DNA of 64,000 nucleotides from UBA11524 sp963617205 (GCA_963617205.1 CAVEOA010000008.1:1-64000); one strand, 5' to 3'. Counted from the stretch's first letter, positions 9,157 through 16,603 are shown. Notes: generated from the sequence alone by a model not told the origin. Program-made: numbers and translations.

Positions 9157-9849
9157 TTGGGTTACAAGTTGATTTCAGTGAAGTGCCCGGATTGCGGTCA
9201 GACGCTTTCCATCGAGGAAAACAGGACGCAGGCGTTCTGCTCCTACTGCGGCGCGAAGGTGCTGCTCAGCAACGAAAACGAATATGTTGTGAGGCAGATC
9301 GATGAAGCGGGCGTTCAGAAGGCGGAAACGGAAAGATTAGTCCGCTTGAAAGAGCTGGAAATCCAGCAGCAGCGTGAGACGAACGGAGGAAGTCTGAAAA
9401 AAATACTGATGATCGTTTGGCTGATCGTAACGATTGCCCTGCTGACCGTTGTTATTTTTAAACTGGCAGGCTCGGAAGAGGATTTGACAAGCGGCATACT
9501 GATGCTGTTTTGTATCGGAACCCCTGTAGTCGGCGGCGGTGGCTTCCTGATTTTCAAAGTGCTGCCAGAAATAGAAAATGAAAAAATCCTCTCAAGCCGG
9601 GGCGGTATCAGGTTCCCAAAGGATTTGGGTCCGTTCATGGGGAAAAAGTATACGGCGGTATCTGAAGCGCTTCGGGCTGTCGGATTCCAGAACATCATCT
9701 GCGTCAATCTTCATGACCTGAATCCCCTGACGGCGCTGGTCAACGGCGATAAAATTGAGAAGGTTACGGTTGATGGAAAAACGATCACATCCGGCGGCAA
9801 AATGTATATGCCGAATGTACCGATTGTCATTACCTATCATGGAAGATAA
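9157..9849 (+). CDS. Zinc-ribbon membrane protein with PASTA-like C-terminal domain
   Basis: The product begins with a zinc ribbon (CPDCGQ then CSYCGAK), continues through a charged helical stretch, and has two membrane helices (about residues 87-107 and 115-140). It ends in a roughly 85-residue domain with PKDLGPFMGKKYTAVSEAL, GF and a final VPIVITYHG. That pattern resembles one PASTA domain, the muropeptide-sensing module usually fused to Hanks kinases. AGGGGG at 9142-9147 abuts the ATG at 9148 and is 3 bases from the ATG at 9151, so I favour the TTG at 9157 (spacing 9) as start; the earlier ATGs add only three residues. It is 26-35 bases after the previous gene. Confidence 0.78.
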   Translation: MGYKLISVKCPDCGQTLSIEENRTQAFCSYCGAKVLLSNENEYVVRQIDEAGVQKAETERLVRLKELEIQQQRETNGGSLKKILMIVWLIVTIALLTVVIFKLAGSEEDLTSGILMLFCIGTPVVGGGGFLIFKVLPEIENEKILSSRGGIRFPKDLGPFMGKKYTAVSEALRAVGFQNIICVNLHDLNPLTALVNGDKIEKVTVDGKTITSGGKMYMPNVPIVITYHGR

Positions 9850-9981
9850 TCGCTATGGAACGGTGCAAAACGCGCCGTTCTTTTCATTTGTCCGGCTATT
9901 GCACCAGTAAATCCAGATTTCCTTTCCTCCATGATATGCTCTCATCAGGCGTAGAAAGCGCATGAAGATGGGAGGGAACAT

Positions 9982-10248
9982 ATGCCGAAACACAAGCAGA
10001 TGCCTGGTATGGCCTACAGGGTCATATCCCAGAATGAAAGCCAGGCCATTCTGGAGTACACGTATCTGTGCCCCTACTGCATGAGAAAGTCAATGGTTCA
10101 ATCCAAGGTCTACCCGGCGGATTATGCGCGGCTGGAGACCGGCGGATTCTATGATGCGCTCGAATGCAGCGAATGCGGCAAAACAACCGATGTGCGGTTC
10201 TGGCAGGCGATGAAGATCGACGGAGGAAAGGGAGGATTGATTCCATGA
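9982..10248 (+). CDS. Small cytoplasmic zinc-ribbon protein
   Basis: This 88-residue protein has two CxxC pairs (LCPYCMR near residue 30 and CSECGK near residue 61), enough for one zinc ribbon, and no membrane segment or signal. GGGAGGG lies 5 bases upstream of the ATG. Its last codons overlap the start of the BspA-like gene by 4 bases (ATGA), so the two are coupled. The 132-base gap before it contains a second copy of a 16-base sequence also found before the kinase gene. I cannot name a function; a nucleic-acid or protein adaptor role is possible. Confidence 0.72.
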   Translation: MPKHKQMPGMAYRVISQNESQAILEYTYLCPYCMRKSMVQSKVYPADYARLETGGFYDALECSECGKTTDVRFWQAMKIDGGKGGLIP

Positions 10249-12017
10249 AAAAACTGATTGCTGTTCTGTTGGCTTGTCTGCTGACGGTTACGACCTTTGC
10301 GTCTGCGCTGGCGTTGGACATTGATTACTCGTCTCTGACCAACGCGGAGTTGGACGAATTGATTCGGGATGCCACTGCTGAACGCAGCAGCCGTCAGAAC
10401 GTCCATGTGCCTGTTGCGGTCAATGCGTCGCCGGACAAGTATACATGGTATGTGCAGGACTATGTCGGACGCAACGCCGCAGGGTTTGGCTATACGTCTC
10501 TTGGCGGAGACAGAGTGGAAAGATATGGTGCCGGCTATCTGGAATTCACTTTTGTGACTGAAGACGGTATGTATTTAGATATCGAAGACGAAAAACAGCT
10601 CCAGCAGTATATCGTCACCGGGCAGAACATTGCGCCGAACACAGAAATGAAACTTGTTTTTGAAAAGGACAGCAATGGAGAAGAATACAGCAGTCTGATT
10701 GAATTCCAGAGTGTCCGCCTGATTGATCTGACTGTTCGTCGGCTGGATGGCACCCTGTCAGGCGATCCGATTGCTTTCGAGCTGATTCCCATCACCCCGT
10801 CGCCAGACAAGTATACACACTACATCCGGAACTATGTCGGGAAGAATGTTGCTTCCTTCGGTTATACCTCCCTCGGTGGTGACCGTCGGGAGAAGTACGG
10901 CGCAGCAACGATTAAATTCAACTTTGTAGCGGATGACGGTGCATATATTGACCCGGAGGATATGGATGTTCTCAAGCAATATGTTGTGACGGCACAGGAT
11001 GTTGCGCCAAATTCAGAGATGAAACTTGTCTTTGAAAAGGACAGCAAAGGAAAAGAATATTCCAGTCTGATTGACAGCCAGACTTGGCAGAGCATTACGT
11101 TGTACGTACACAGGCTGGATATTGTTTATCCGGAAACATCTTCCGCTGTTACAGAAACGGAAGCGGCAGATACTCGTTCGGCAGAAACAACTGCCGCTCC
11201 TGTCGTCGCTGACGGAACGGTTATGAGCTATCGAGGCATTCAGTATCGCTATATGAGCGATGGAAATATCGAAATTGTCGGATATACCAAGGCACAAAGC
11301 TCCATAAGCATTCCTTCTGAGATTGATGACCGGGATGTGACCAGAATTGCGGACGGTGCTTTTGAGAATTGCACCGAACTGACAAACCTGATTAACTGGG
11401 CGGATATAGAGTACATCGGTGCATCCGCATTCAAGGACTGCACCAATCTGACAAGCATCAGCATTCCCGGTGCAACGACTTTTATTGGCGAATCTGCGTT
11501 TGAAGGCTGCTCCAGCCTGAGTACTGTTATCATGTGGGGCGATCCCGTCAGGATCGAAAAGAACACCTTCAAAGGCTGCACCCAACTGACAAGCATCAGC
11601 CTGTCCAGCAGTGTGACCTACATCGGCGAATCGGCCTTTGAAGACTGCACCAGCATGAGCACTGTCATCCTCTGGGGCGATATCACGAGCATTGGCAAGA
11701 GCGCATTCAAGAACTGCAGCAGTCTTGGCAGTGTAAGCATTCCAAGCAGTTGTGATGTTGTTGGAGAATCTGCCTTTCAGGGTTGTACCGATCTGAGTTC
11801 GATTATTCTGTGGGGTGATACCAACATTGATGCTTACGGCTTTCAGGGATGTACGAGCCTTGGAAGAATCAGTATTTCCAGTGGCACAGAGTATATTGGC
11901 GATTATGCCTTTGAAGGCTGCTCAAGCCTGGAGAAAGTCATCATGTGGGGCAGCTCGACCAGGATCGGGAAGGACGCCTTTGCTAACTGCCCGAAGCTGA
12001 AGAATGTGCCACGCTAA
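10245..12017 (+). CDS. Secreted BspA-type leucine-rich repeat protein with a duplicated N-terminal module
   Basis: The 590-residue product starts with a signal peptide (MKKLIAVLLACLLTVTTFASALA). Two copies of a roughly 110-residue module follow (SPDKYTWYVQDYVGRNAAGF and SPDKYTHYIRNYVGKNVASF), and the nucleotide sequence is repeated too. After a Thr/Ala-rich linker, residues 350-590 consist of BspA/TpLRR repeats of about 23-45 residues with the pattern IGESAFEGCSSLSTVI. Such proteins are usually surface-exposed and bind host or partner proteins. There is no LPXTG or membrane anchor at the C-terminus, so it is probably released or held non-covalently. The ATG at 10245 follows GGAGG. It closes the kinase operon. 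Confidence 0.88.
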   Translation: MKKLIAVLLACLLTVTTFASALALDIDYSSLTNAELDELIRDATAERSSRQNVHVPVAVNASPDKYTWYVQDYVGRNAAGFGYTSLGGDRVERYGAGYLEFTFVTEDGMYLDIEDEKQLQQYIVTGQNIAPNTEMKLVFEKDSNGEEYSSLIEFQSVRLIDLTVRRLDGTLSGDPIAFELIPITPSPDKYTHYIRNYVGKNVASFGYTSLGGDRREKYGAATIKFNFVADDGAYIDPEDMDVLKQYVVTAQDVAPNSEMKLVFEKDSKGKEYSSLIDSQTWQSITLYVHRLDIVYPETSSAVTETEAADTRSAETTAAPVVADGTVMSYRGIQYRYMSDGNIEIVGYTKAQSSISIPSEIDDRDVTRIADGAFENCTELTNLINWADIEYIGASAFKDCTNLTSISIPGATTFIGESAFEGCSSLSTVIMWGDPVRIEKNTFKGCTQLTSISLSSSVTYIGESAFEDCTSMSTVILWGDITSIGKSAFKNCSSLGSVSIPSSCDVVGESAFQGCTDLSSIILWGDTNIDAYGFQGCTSLGRISISSGTEYIGDYAFEGCSSLEKVIMWGSSTRIGKDAFANCPKLKNVPR

Positions 12018-12127
12018 GCGCTTATGCCATGCCAAATGGCAGGAGTCCAGCTATGAAACGTCATGGGGCGACCGTGTAATTGATCGCCTACAGACCTTTA
12101 GAGCGCTGGCAGGCAAGAATTAACCAC

Positions 12128-12181
12128 ATGGGTAAAGCACATCGATGGGGGTCACGGGATCGAGTCCTGTTGCGACCACCA
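12128..12181 (+). pseudogene. Broken tRNA: T arm, acceptor 3' strand and CCA without an intact 5' half
   Basis: ACGGG-ATCGAGT-CCTGT forms a 5-bp T arm, although the loop starts with A instead of T. It is followed by TGCGACC, A and encoded CCA. The matching 5' acceptor strand (GGTCGCA) is absent, and only about 9 bases separate a D-arm-like GGGTAAAGCAC from the variable loop, so the anticodon arm is missing. It is a decayed tRNA or a tRNA 3' end left by recombination. The rest of 12018-12127 contains no gene that I can see. Confidence 0.6.
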
Positions 12182-12182
12182 T

Positions 12183-12217
12183 AAGCCCTTGAAAACGCTG
12201 CGTTTTCGAGGGCTTTT
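12183..12217 (+). terminator. Strong intrinsic terminator after the broken tRNA
   Basis: A 15-bp stem AAGCCCTTGAAAACG/CGTTTTCGAGGGCTT with a CTG loop is followed by a T-rich run. It starts 2 bases after the CCA of the tRNA remnant, as for a normal tRNA terminator. Confidence 0.85.
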
Positions 12218-12383
12218 CCTTTTCTCCGGAGAGCGGTATGTTCATTCTGGAGAGCCGAAAACAGACGAAATCCATCATAAAGGAATAAACCAGAATGGAG
12301 CAATATGCCATTTGATGCCGTTGCGGTCAGGCAGACCAAGAACATCGTCCTGCAAAAGAACAGAATTAGTGCAAAAGGAGGTC

Positions 12384-12413
12384 TTGTCAGAAAAGGCAGG
12401 TGTGGTGTATGAT
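12384..12413 (+). promoter_or_regulatory. Putative gdhA promoter
   Basis: TTGTCA and TATGAT are separated by 18 bases, giving a leader of about 120 bases before gdhA. The stretch 12218-12383 holds no recognisable gene. Confidence 0.55.
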
Positions 12414-12540
12414 GTATGCTGTGAGAAGCGCATCGAAGCGCGTCACCGACAACGGCGTCGGATATCCGCGGCAGCGGGTTCTCTTCCGCCGCACGCAAAA
12501 AAATAAACAGAACATTGACCGTTGAAAGGAGTCCTGCATC

Positions 12541-13881
12541 ATGGCGAATTATGCTGAGCGTGTGTTAAATGACCTGAAGGTTCGCTACGCCCACGAGCCC
12601 GAATTCATTCAGGCTGCGACTGAAATTCTGACGACCCTCAAGCCTGTCATTGACCGCAATGAGGAAAAGTACGAGGCGGCTGGTCTGCTGGAACGCTTCG
12701 TCGAGCCGGAACGCATCATCACCTTCCGCGTGCCGTGGATTGACGACCAGGGCAAGGTGCAGGTGAACCGCGGCTACCGCGTGCAGTTCAACAGCGCCAT
12801 CGGTCCGTACAAGGGCGGTCTGCGCCTGCATCCGAGCGTCAACCAGTCCATCCTCAAGTTTCTGGGCTTCGAGCAGATCCTGAAGAACTCCCTGACCGGT
12901 CTGCCCATCGGCGGCGGCAAGGGCGGCTCTGATTTCGACCCCAAGGGCAAGAGCAACAACGAGGTGCAGCGCTTCTGCCAGTCCTTCATGACCGAGCTGT
13001 ATCGCTACATCGGCAAGGATATGGACGTTCCCGCTGGTGACATCGGCGTCGGCGGCCGCGAAATCGGCTATCTGTACGGTCAGTACAAGCGCATCACCGG
13101 CCTGTACGAGGGCGTGCTGACCGGCAAGGGTCTGACCTGGGGTGGCAGCCTTGCCCGTACCGAAGCGACCGGCTACGGTCTGTGCTACCTGACGCAGGCG
13201 ATGCTCGAGCGCAACGGCAAGCAGGTCGCCGGCAAGACGGTCGTCGTGTCCGGTTCCGGCAACGTCGCCATCTATGCGACCCAGAAGATCACCCAGATGG
13301 GCGCGAAGGTCGTTGCCATGAGCGACTCCAACGGCTATATCTATGATCCGAACGGCATCAACCTCGCCGTGGTCAAGCAGATCAAGGAAGTCGAGCGCAA
13401 GCGCATCAAGGAGTACGTCAAGGCTGTTCCGACCGCGACCTACACCGAGGGCTGCTCCGGCATCTGGAGCATTCCCTGCCAGATTGCGCTGCCCTGCGCC
13501 ACGCAGAACGAGATCAACGAGGAATCCGCCAAGCTGCTGATTGCCAACGGCGTCGAGGCGGTCGGCGAAGGCGCGAACATGCCTTCCACCCTTGAAGCAA
13601 CCGCTGCCTTCCAGAAGGCGGGCGTGCTCTTTGCACCGGCGAAGGCTGCCAACGCAGGCGGCGTCGCGGTGTCCGCACTGGAAATGTCCCAGAACAGCCA
13701 GCGCCTGAGCTGGACGTTTGAAGAGGTCGATGCCAAGCTGAAGGACATCATGATCGGCATCTTCAACAAGATCGACGCTGCCGCGCGCGAGTATGCCACC
13801 GAGGGCGACTACGTTGCCGGCGCGAACATCGCAGGCTTCCTGAAGGTTGCGGACGCGATGATGGCACAGGGCGCGGTGTAA
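12541..13881 (+). CDS. gdhA: NADP-type glutamate dehydrogenase
   Basis: This enzyme makes glutamate from 2-oxoglutarate and ammonia, or the reverse. The 446 residues match the hexameric 50-kDa class. The catalytic region has PIGGGKGGSDFDPKGK, with the active-site lysine in the GGGKGG loop; PAGDIGVGGREIGY follows, and the Rossmann fold shows VVSGSGNVA. The match to the anabolic bacterial/fungal NADP enzymes is close, though cofactor choice cannot be read with certainty. AAAGGAG lies 9 bases before the ATG. It is a single-gene unit with its own promoter; a structured repeat element lies 47 bases after the stop codon. Confidence 0.96.
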   Translation: MANYAERVLNDLKVRYAHEPEFIQAATEILTTLKPVIDRNEEKYEAAGLLERFVEPERIITFRVPWIDDQGKVQVNRGYRVQFNSAIGPYKGGLRLHPSVNQSILKFLGFEQILKNSLTGLPIGGGKGGSDFDPKGKSNNEVQRFCQSFMTELYRYIGKDMDVPAGDIGVGGREIGYLYGQYKRITGLYEGVLTGKGLTWGGSLARTEATGYGLCYLTQAMLERNGKQVAGKTVVVSGSGNVAIYATQKITQMGAKVVAMSDSNGYIYDPNGINLAVVKQIKEVERKRIKEYVKAVPTATYTEGCSGIWSIPCQIALPCATQNEINEESAKLLIANGVEAVGEGANMPSTLEATAAFQKAGVLFAPAKAANAGGVAVSALEMSQNSQRLSWTFEEVDAKLKDIMIGIFNKIDAAAREYATEGDYVAGANIAGFLKVADAMMAQGAV

Positions 13882-13928
13882 TCTGAACCGCCTCCTGTCA
13901 GGCAGACAGAAAAAATTGCCATGATGAT

Positions 13929-13992
13929 ATGCTCCTTCCAGAGTAGATGCTCGAAAGAACAAAAAGCTTCGAGACTGCACTGGAGGGAGCAT
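13929..13992 (+). repeat. Structured dispersed repeat, copy A (3' of gdhA)
   Basis: A 64-base two-level hairpin: the outer stem ATGCTCCTTCCAG/CTGGAGGGAGCAT encloses an inner stem CTCGAA/TTCGAG around an A-rich loop. A second copy lies at 32523-32586 in the same orientation relative to its upstream gene. It occupies the middle of the gdhA-tRNA gap; the rest of 13882-14063 shows nothing. Confidence 0.8.
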
Positions 13993-14063
13993 TTCATTTG
14001 TCATGGCTCATTTGAAAATCAGGCAAATTGTGCAAATATCTCAATCCACAGCGTTGTCTGCCC

Positions 14064-14102
14064 AAAAACAAAAACGGAAGCCCTGATTTCTCAAGACTTC
14101 CG
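14064..14102 (-). terminator. Terminator of the tRNA-fMet/tRNA-Met transcript
   Basis: Read on the minus strand, the stem CGGAAG(T)/(G)CTTCCG is followed by TTTTTGTTTTT. It lies 5 bases after the 3' end of tRNA-Met. Confidence 0.85.
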
Positions 14103-14107
14103 ATGCG

Positions 14108-14181
14108 TGGCTCAAATAGGATTCGAACCTATGACACTTCGGGTATGAACCGAATGCTCTGGCCAGCTGAGCTATTGAGCC
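14108..14181 (-). tRNA. tRNA-Met (CAT)
   Basis: The 74-base cloverleaf has acceptor GGCTCAA/TTGAGCC, anticodon loop TTCATAC and T loop TTCGAAT; CCA is not encoded. The CAT anticodon with a normal G1-C72 pair fits elongator tRNA-Met. A lysidine-type tRNA-Ile(CAT) cannot be excluded by eye, but a separate tRNA-Ile(TAT) exists in this window. Confidence 0.9.
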
Positions 14182-14184
14182 AAA

Positions 14185-14260
<76 letters not shown>

Positions 14261-14299
14261 ATATTCAGTCGGGATGAAAACTCATCGGCGACAGAATTT

Positions 14300-14328
14300 A
14301 TTGTACACCCAACACGGACAATTGTCAA
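14300..14328 (-). promoter_or_regulatory. Promoter of the fMet/Met tRNA unit
   Basis: On the minus strand a perfect TTGACA and TACAAT are separated by 17 bases, about 40 bases upstream of tRNA-fMet. Confidence 0.9.
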
Positions 14329-14363
14329 GGGCTTTTGAGAAAAAATTCAGATTGCTGGTGCAG

Positions 14364-14398
14364 ATGGCTTCGCCCATGCGGCAATATATCGAAGCCAT
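14364..14398 (-). terminator. Possible terminator of the radical SAM gene
   Basis: A perfect 9-bp stem ATGGCTTCG/CGAAGCCAT lies about 50 bases past the stop codon. The T run on the minus strand is 17 bases further on, so termination here is uncertain. Confidence 0.35.
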
Positions 14399-14449
14399 TG
14401 CATCGTTGGGGTGCGAATGGTTGCCCCTCACCTTGCCCTTGCCCCTCTT

Positions 14450-15574
14450 TTAGAGCACGATATCGCCCGGACGATAGCCCTTGGGCAGGGGCTCCTCCTC
14501 AAGGAAATGGAAGCCTTCATCCTCCAGCGTCGGCAGGAAGGCGGCAAAGGGAATCTGGTCAAATTCGCTGTGGTAGCTGCTTGCGCCGAACCATGCGCCT
14601 TCCTTCGCGCGCAGATTCAGGTCGCGGGCGAATTTCGTGTGATTGGAGCAGTCGTGCACGACAATGCCCCAGTGCTCCTCGGACGATTGCCGCATCAGTT
14701 TGAACGTGATTTCACGGCTGAAGATGGGGGAGACATAGCCGCGGCGCGTCATGTACATGGGTGCACCGATGTAGTTGCCGAGGTTGTTGGGGTTCAGGTG
14801 AAGCTCTGCGCAGTTGATGAAATCGATTCCGGTCGCGAGAATTTCATCCTTCTTCTGCTGGAAATGCTCGTAGAAGTCGGGCGTCATGGGCGTTTCGATG
14901 GCGACAGTCGGGATGTACTTCCTCGCGAGCGCGATGTTCCGGATGACCTTGTCCGAGCAGGCGGTTGCGCCGAGATTGAAGCGCAGCTCATCGAGCCCCA
15001 CATCGCCCAGCATGCGCAGATTTTCCTCCGTGCAGAGCGTACCGTTGGTGTACATGTGCTGATGAATGCCGGCGGCGCGGAATTTGCGGATGATTTCGGG
15101 GTACAGGTCGATTTCCATGAACGGCTCAAGGTAGACGTAGCTGACGCCGGTTGGACGGTTTGAGGTGCTCAGGAGCAGCTCGATGTCCTCCGCACGGAAG
15201 TACGTGCCGCCGATTTCCCACAGACCTTCGCCGATGGGCTCCTGACAGTCCAGCTCGCCGTAATTGTAGCAGAACGGGCACTGGATGTTGCACTTGTTCG
15301 TCCGGCGGATGGCGGTCAGCCCGGTGCCGGTCAGGCAGGACGTGCAGCCCTTGGAGAATTTCGCCGGATTGCCGACGAAGTACGTCCGGCCGCAGAGCGT
15401 GTGCAAATCGGGGATTTCCGCCATCAGCGCCCGGTGACGAGCGTCCACAGCTGCCTCAATCTGCCCGATGACCGCCCATGCAAGCTCCTGCTGATGCGGC
15501 ATCAGCGCCTCGTCCTCCGGCAGCTCCGCGAAAAAGCGGTACCACATCAATGCGTCCTTCTTGCTGATCTTCAT
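14450..15574 (-). CDS. Radical SAM protein with an extra N-terminal Cys cluster
   Basis: The 374-residue protein has the radical SAM iron-sulfur motif CNIQCPFC (CX3CX2C, about residues 95-102) and the downstream glycine and GxIxGxxE-like strand positions. Just before it lie further cysteines (LCGRTYF and GCTSC), which could hold another cluster. I do not recognise a specific substrate; the fold resembles the MoaA/PflA-activase and tungsten-cofactor-type groups. ATG 15574 is preceded by GGGAGG, while the upstream GTG-proximal extension lacks a site. It is transcribed alone, divergent from the seven-tRNA operon, from a possible TTCAAA-N17-TATCAT promoter. Confidence 0.82.
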   Translation of the reverse strand: MKISKKDALMWYRFFAELPEDEALMPHQQELAWAVIGQIEAAVDARHRALMAEIPDLHTLCGRTYFVGNPAKFSKGCTSCLTGTGLTAIRRTNKCNIQCPFCYNYGELDCQEPIGEGLWEIGGTYFRAEDIELLLSTSNRPTGVSYVYLEPFMEIDLYPEIIRKFRAAGIHQHMYTNGTLCTEENLRMLGDVGLDELRFNLGATACSDKVIRNIALARKYIPTVAIETPMTPDFYEHFQQKKDEILATGIDFINCAELHLNPNNLGNYIGAPMYMTRRGYVSPIFSREITFKLMRQSSEEHWGIVVHDCSNHTKFARDLNLRAKEGAWFGASSYHSEFDQIPFAAFLPTLEDEGFHFLEEEPLPKGYRPGDIVL

Positions 15575-15662
15575 GACCACGCCTCCCATTCTGATTCACC
15601 TCATGATACCATAATTCACGGTTAATTTGAAGAGAAAAATTCAAAAAAGCGTAAAAAAGCGC

Positions 15663-15691
15663 TTGACAAACACGCGAAAATAGTGTATTAT
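15663..15691 (+). promoter_or_regulatory. Promoter of the seven-tRNA operon
   Basis: TTGACA and TATTAT are separated by 17 bases, about 40 bases before tRNA-Pro. Confidence 0.9.
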
Positions 15692-15731
15692 AAAAAAGTC
15701 GCCTGCAGGACATGCAAGAGACACGGGACGA

Positions 15732-15805
15732 CGGGGTGTAGCGCAGTCTGGTAGCGCACGTGCTTTGGGAGCATGGGGCCGGGGGTTCAAATCCCTTCAC
15801 CCCGA
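15732..15805 (+). tRNA. tRNA-Pro (TGG)
   Basis: The 74-base cloverleaf has acceptor CGGGGTG/CACCCCG, anticodon loop TTTGGGA and T loop TTCAAAT. CCA is not encoded. It is the first gene of the seven-tRNA operon. Confidence 0.96.
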
Positions 15806-15834
15806 CTGCATTACCTGATCGGAACGGGAATTAT

Positions 15835-15907
15835 GGCCCCGTGGTCAAGTGGCCTAAGACACCGCCCTTTCACGGCGGCTACTCGGGTTCGAATCCCGAC
15901 GGGGTCA
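15835..15907 (+). tRNA. tRNA-Glu (TTC)
   Basis: The 73-base gene has acceptor GGCCCCG/CGGGGTC, stem CCGCC/GGCGG and anticodon loop CTTTCAC. Confidence 0.96.
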
Positions 15908-15932
15908 GCTTTCTCCCTTTCCCTTCCGTCAA

Positions 15933-16006
15933 GGGCCTTTAGCTCAGTTGGTTAGAGCAACCGGCTTATATCCGGTCGGTCCCGGGTTCGAGTCCCTGAA
16001 GGCCCA
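15933..16006 (+). tRNA. tRNA-Ile (TAT)
   Basis: The 74-base cloverleaf has acceptor GGGCCTT/AAGGCCC, D arm GCTC/GAGC, anticodon stem ACCGG/CCGGT around the loop CTTATAT, T arm CCGGG/CCCTG with one G-T pair, and discriminator A. The anticodon reads TAT and would decode AUA directly. Most bacteria read AUA with a CAT-anticodon tRNA modified to lysidine, so this is uncommon. Confidence 0.93.
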
Positions 16007-16016
16007 ATTCTCAGGT

Positions 16017-16090
16017 GGCCCGGTAGCTCAGTTGGTTAGAGCGCCAGCCTGTCACGTTGGAGGTCGAGGGTTCGAGCCCCTTCCGGGTCG
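16017..16090 (+). tRNA. tRNA-Asp (GTC)
   Basis: The 74-base gene has acceptor GGCCCGG/CCGGGTC, anticodon loop CTGTCAC and discriminator G, which is typical of Asp. Confidence 0.96.
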
Positions 16091-16136
16091 TCTTTCTCTG
16101 GTTTTGAACTTCGCAGGTGCTACCAAGATGGCTTAT

Positions 16137-16209
16137 GCTGGTGTAGCTCAATTGGCAGAGCAGCTGATTTGTAATCAGCAGGTTGCGGGTTCAAGTCCCA
16201 TCGCCAGCT
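16137..16209 (+). tRNA. tRNA-Thr (TGT)
   Basis: The 73-base gene has acceptor GCTGGTG/CGCCAGC, stem GCTGA/TCAGC and anticodon loop TTTGTAA. Confidence 0.96.
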
Positions 16210-16234
16210 TTTCTCCTCATGTGAGGCTTTTCAT

Positions 16235-16316
<82 letters not shown>

Positions 16317-16322
16317 CATTCT

Positions 16323-16410
16323 GCGGGAATGGCGGAATTGGCAGACGCGCTAGATTCAGGTTCTAGTGAGGGCTAACTTCATGCAGGTTCAAGTCCTGTT
16401 TCCCGCACCA
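16323..16410 (+). tRNA. tRNA-Leu (CAG)
   Basis: This type II tRNA of 88 bases has encoded CCA. The acceptor is GCGGGAA/TTCCCGC and the anticodon loop TTCAGGT lies in a CTAGA/TCTAG stem. It is the last gene of the tRNA operon. Confidence 0.95.
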
Positions 16411-16443
16411 AAATCCGGACGAAAATTCGTCCGGATTTCTTTT
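16411..16443 (+). terminator. Terminator of the tRNA operon
   Basis: A 13-bp perfect stem AAATCCGGACGAA/TTCGTCCGGATTT with an AA loop is followed by CTTTT, directly after the tRNA-Leu CCA. Confidence 0.95.
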
Positions 16444-16603
16444 ATGTTCGTTCTATAACCGAACGTTTGTCAATCACCTCGAAGAGTTTTGTACGGAAAT
16501 ATTCGCTCAAACGGACGTTTTTTGCCCGAAAAAGACAACTCATGACACGGAAAGCGACGGAAGCAGCTCGAAAGCCATGTTATTAAAATTTCATATTTGC
16601 ATG

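Noticed and set aside
9930..9980. Possible third copy of the structured repeat
   Set aside because: It shares ATGATATGCTCT with copy A and has a weak CTCTCATC/GATGGGAG pairing, but lacks the CTCGAA/TTCGAG core and the loop sequence.
12104..12181. Functional tRNA before the gdhA promoter
   Set aside because: No 5' acceptor strand matching TGCGACC is found within 100 bases and there is too little room for an anticodon arm, so it is listed as a remnant.
12565..14004. Open frame of 479 codons antisense to gdhA
   Set aside because: It is a shadow of the codon bias of gdhA. It has repetitive low-complexity composition (Leu/Ala/Asp/His) and no ribosome site; the same effect is seen opposite copA, metF, parA, the topoisomerase genes and the ABC-F gene.
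16444..16470. LexA-type SOS box (GTTCG...CGAAC)
   Set aside because: The half-sites GTTCG and CGAAC are in the wrong order and spacing for the Firmicutes GAAC-N4-GTTC pattern.
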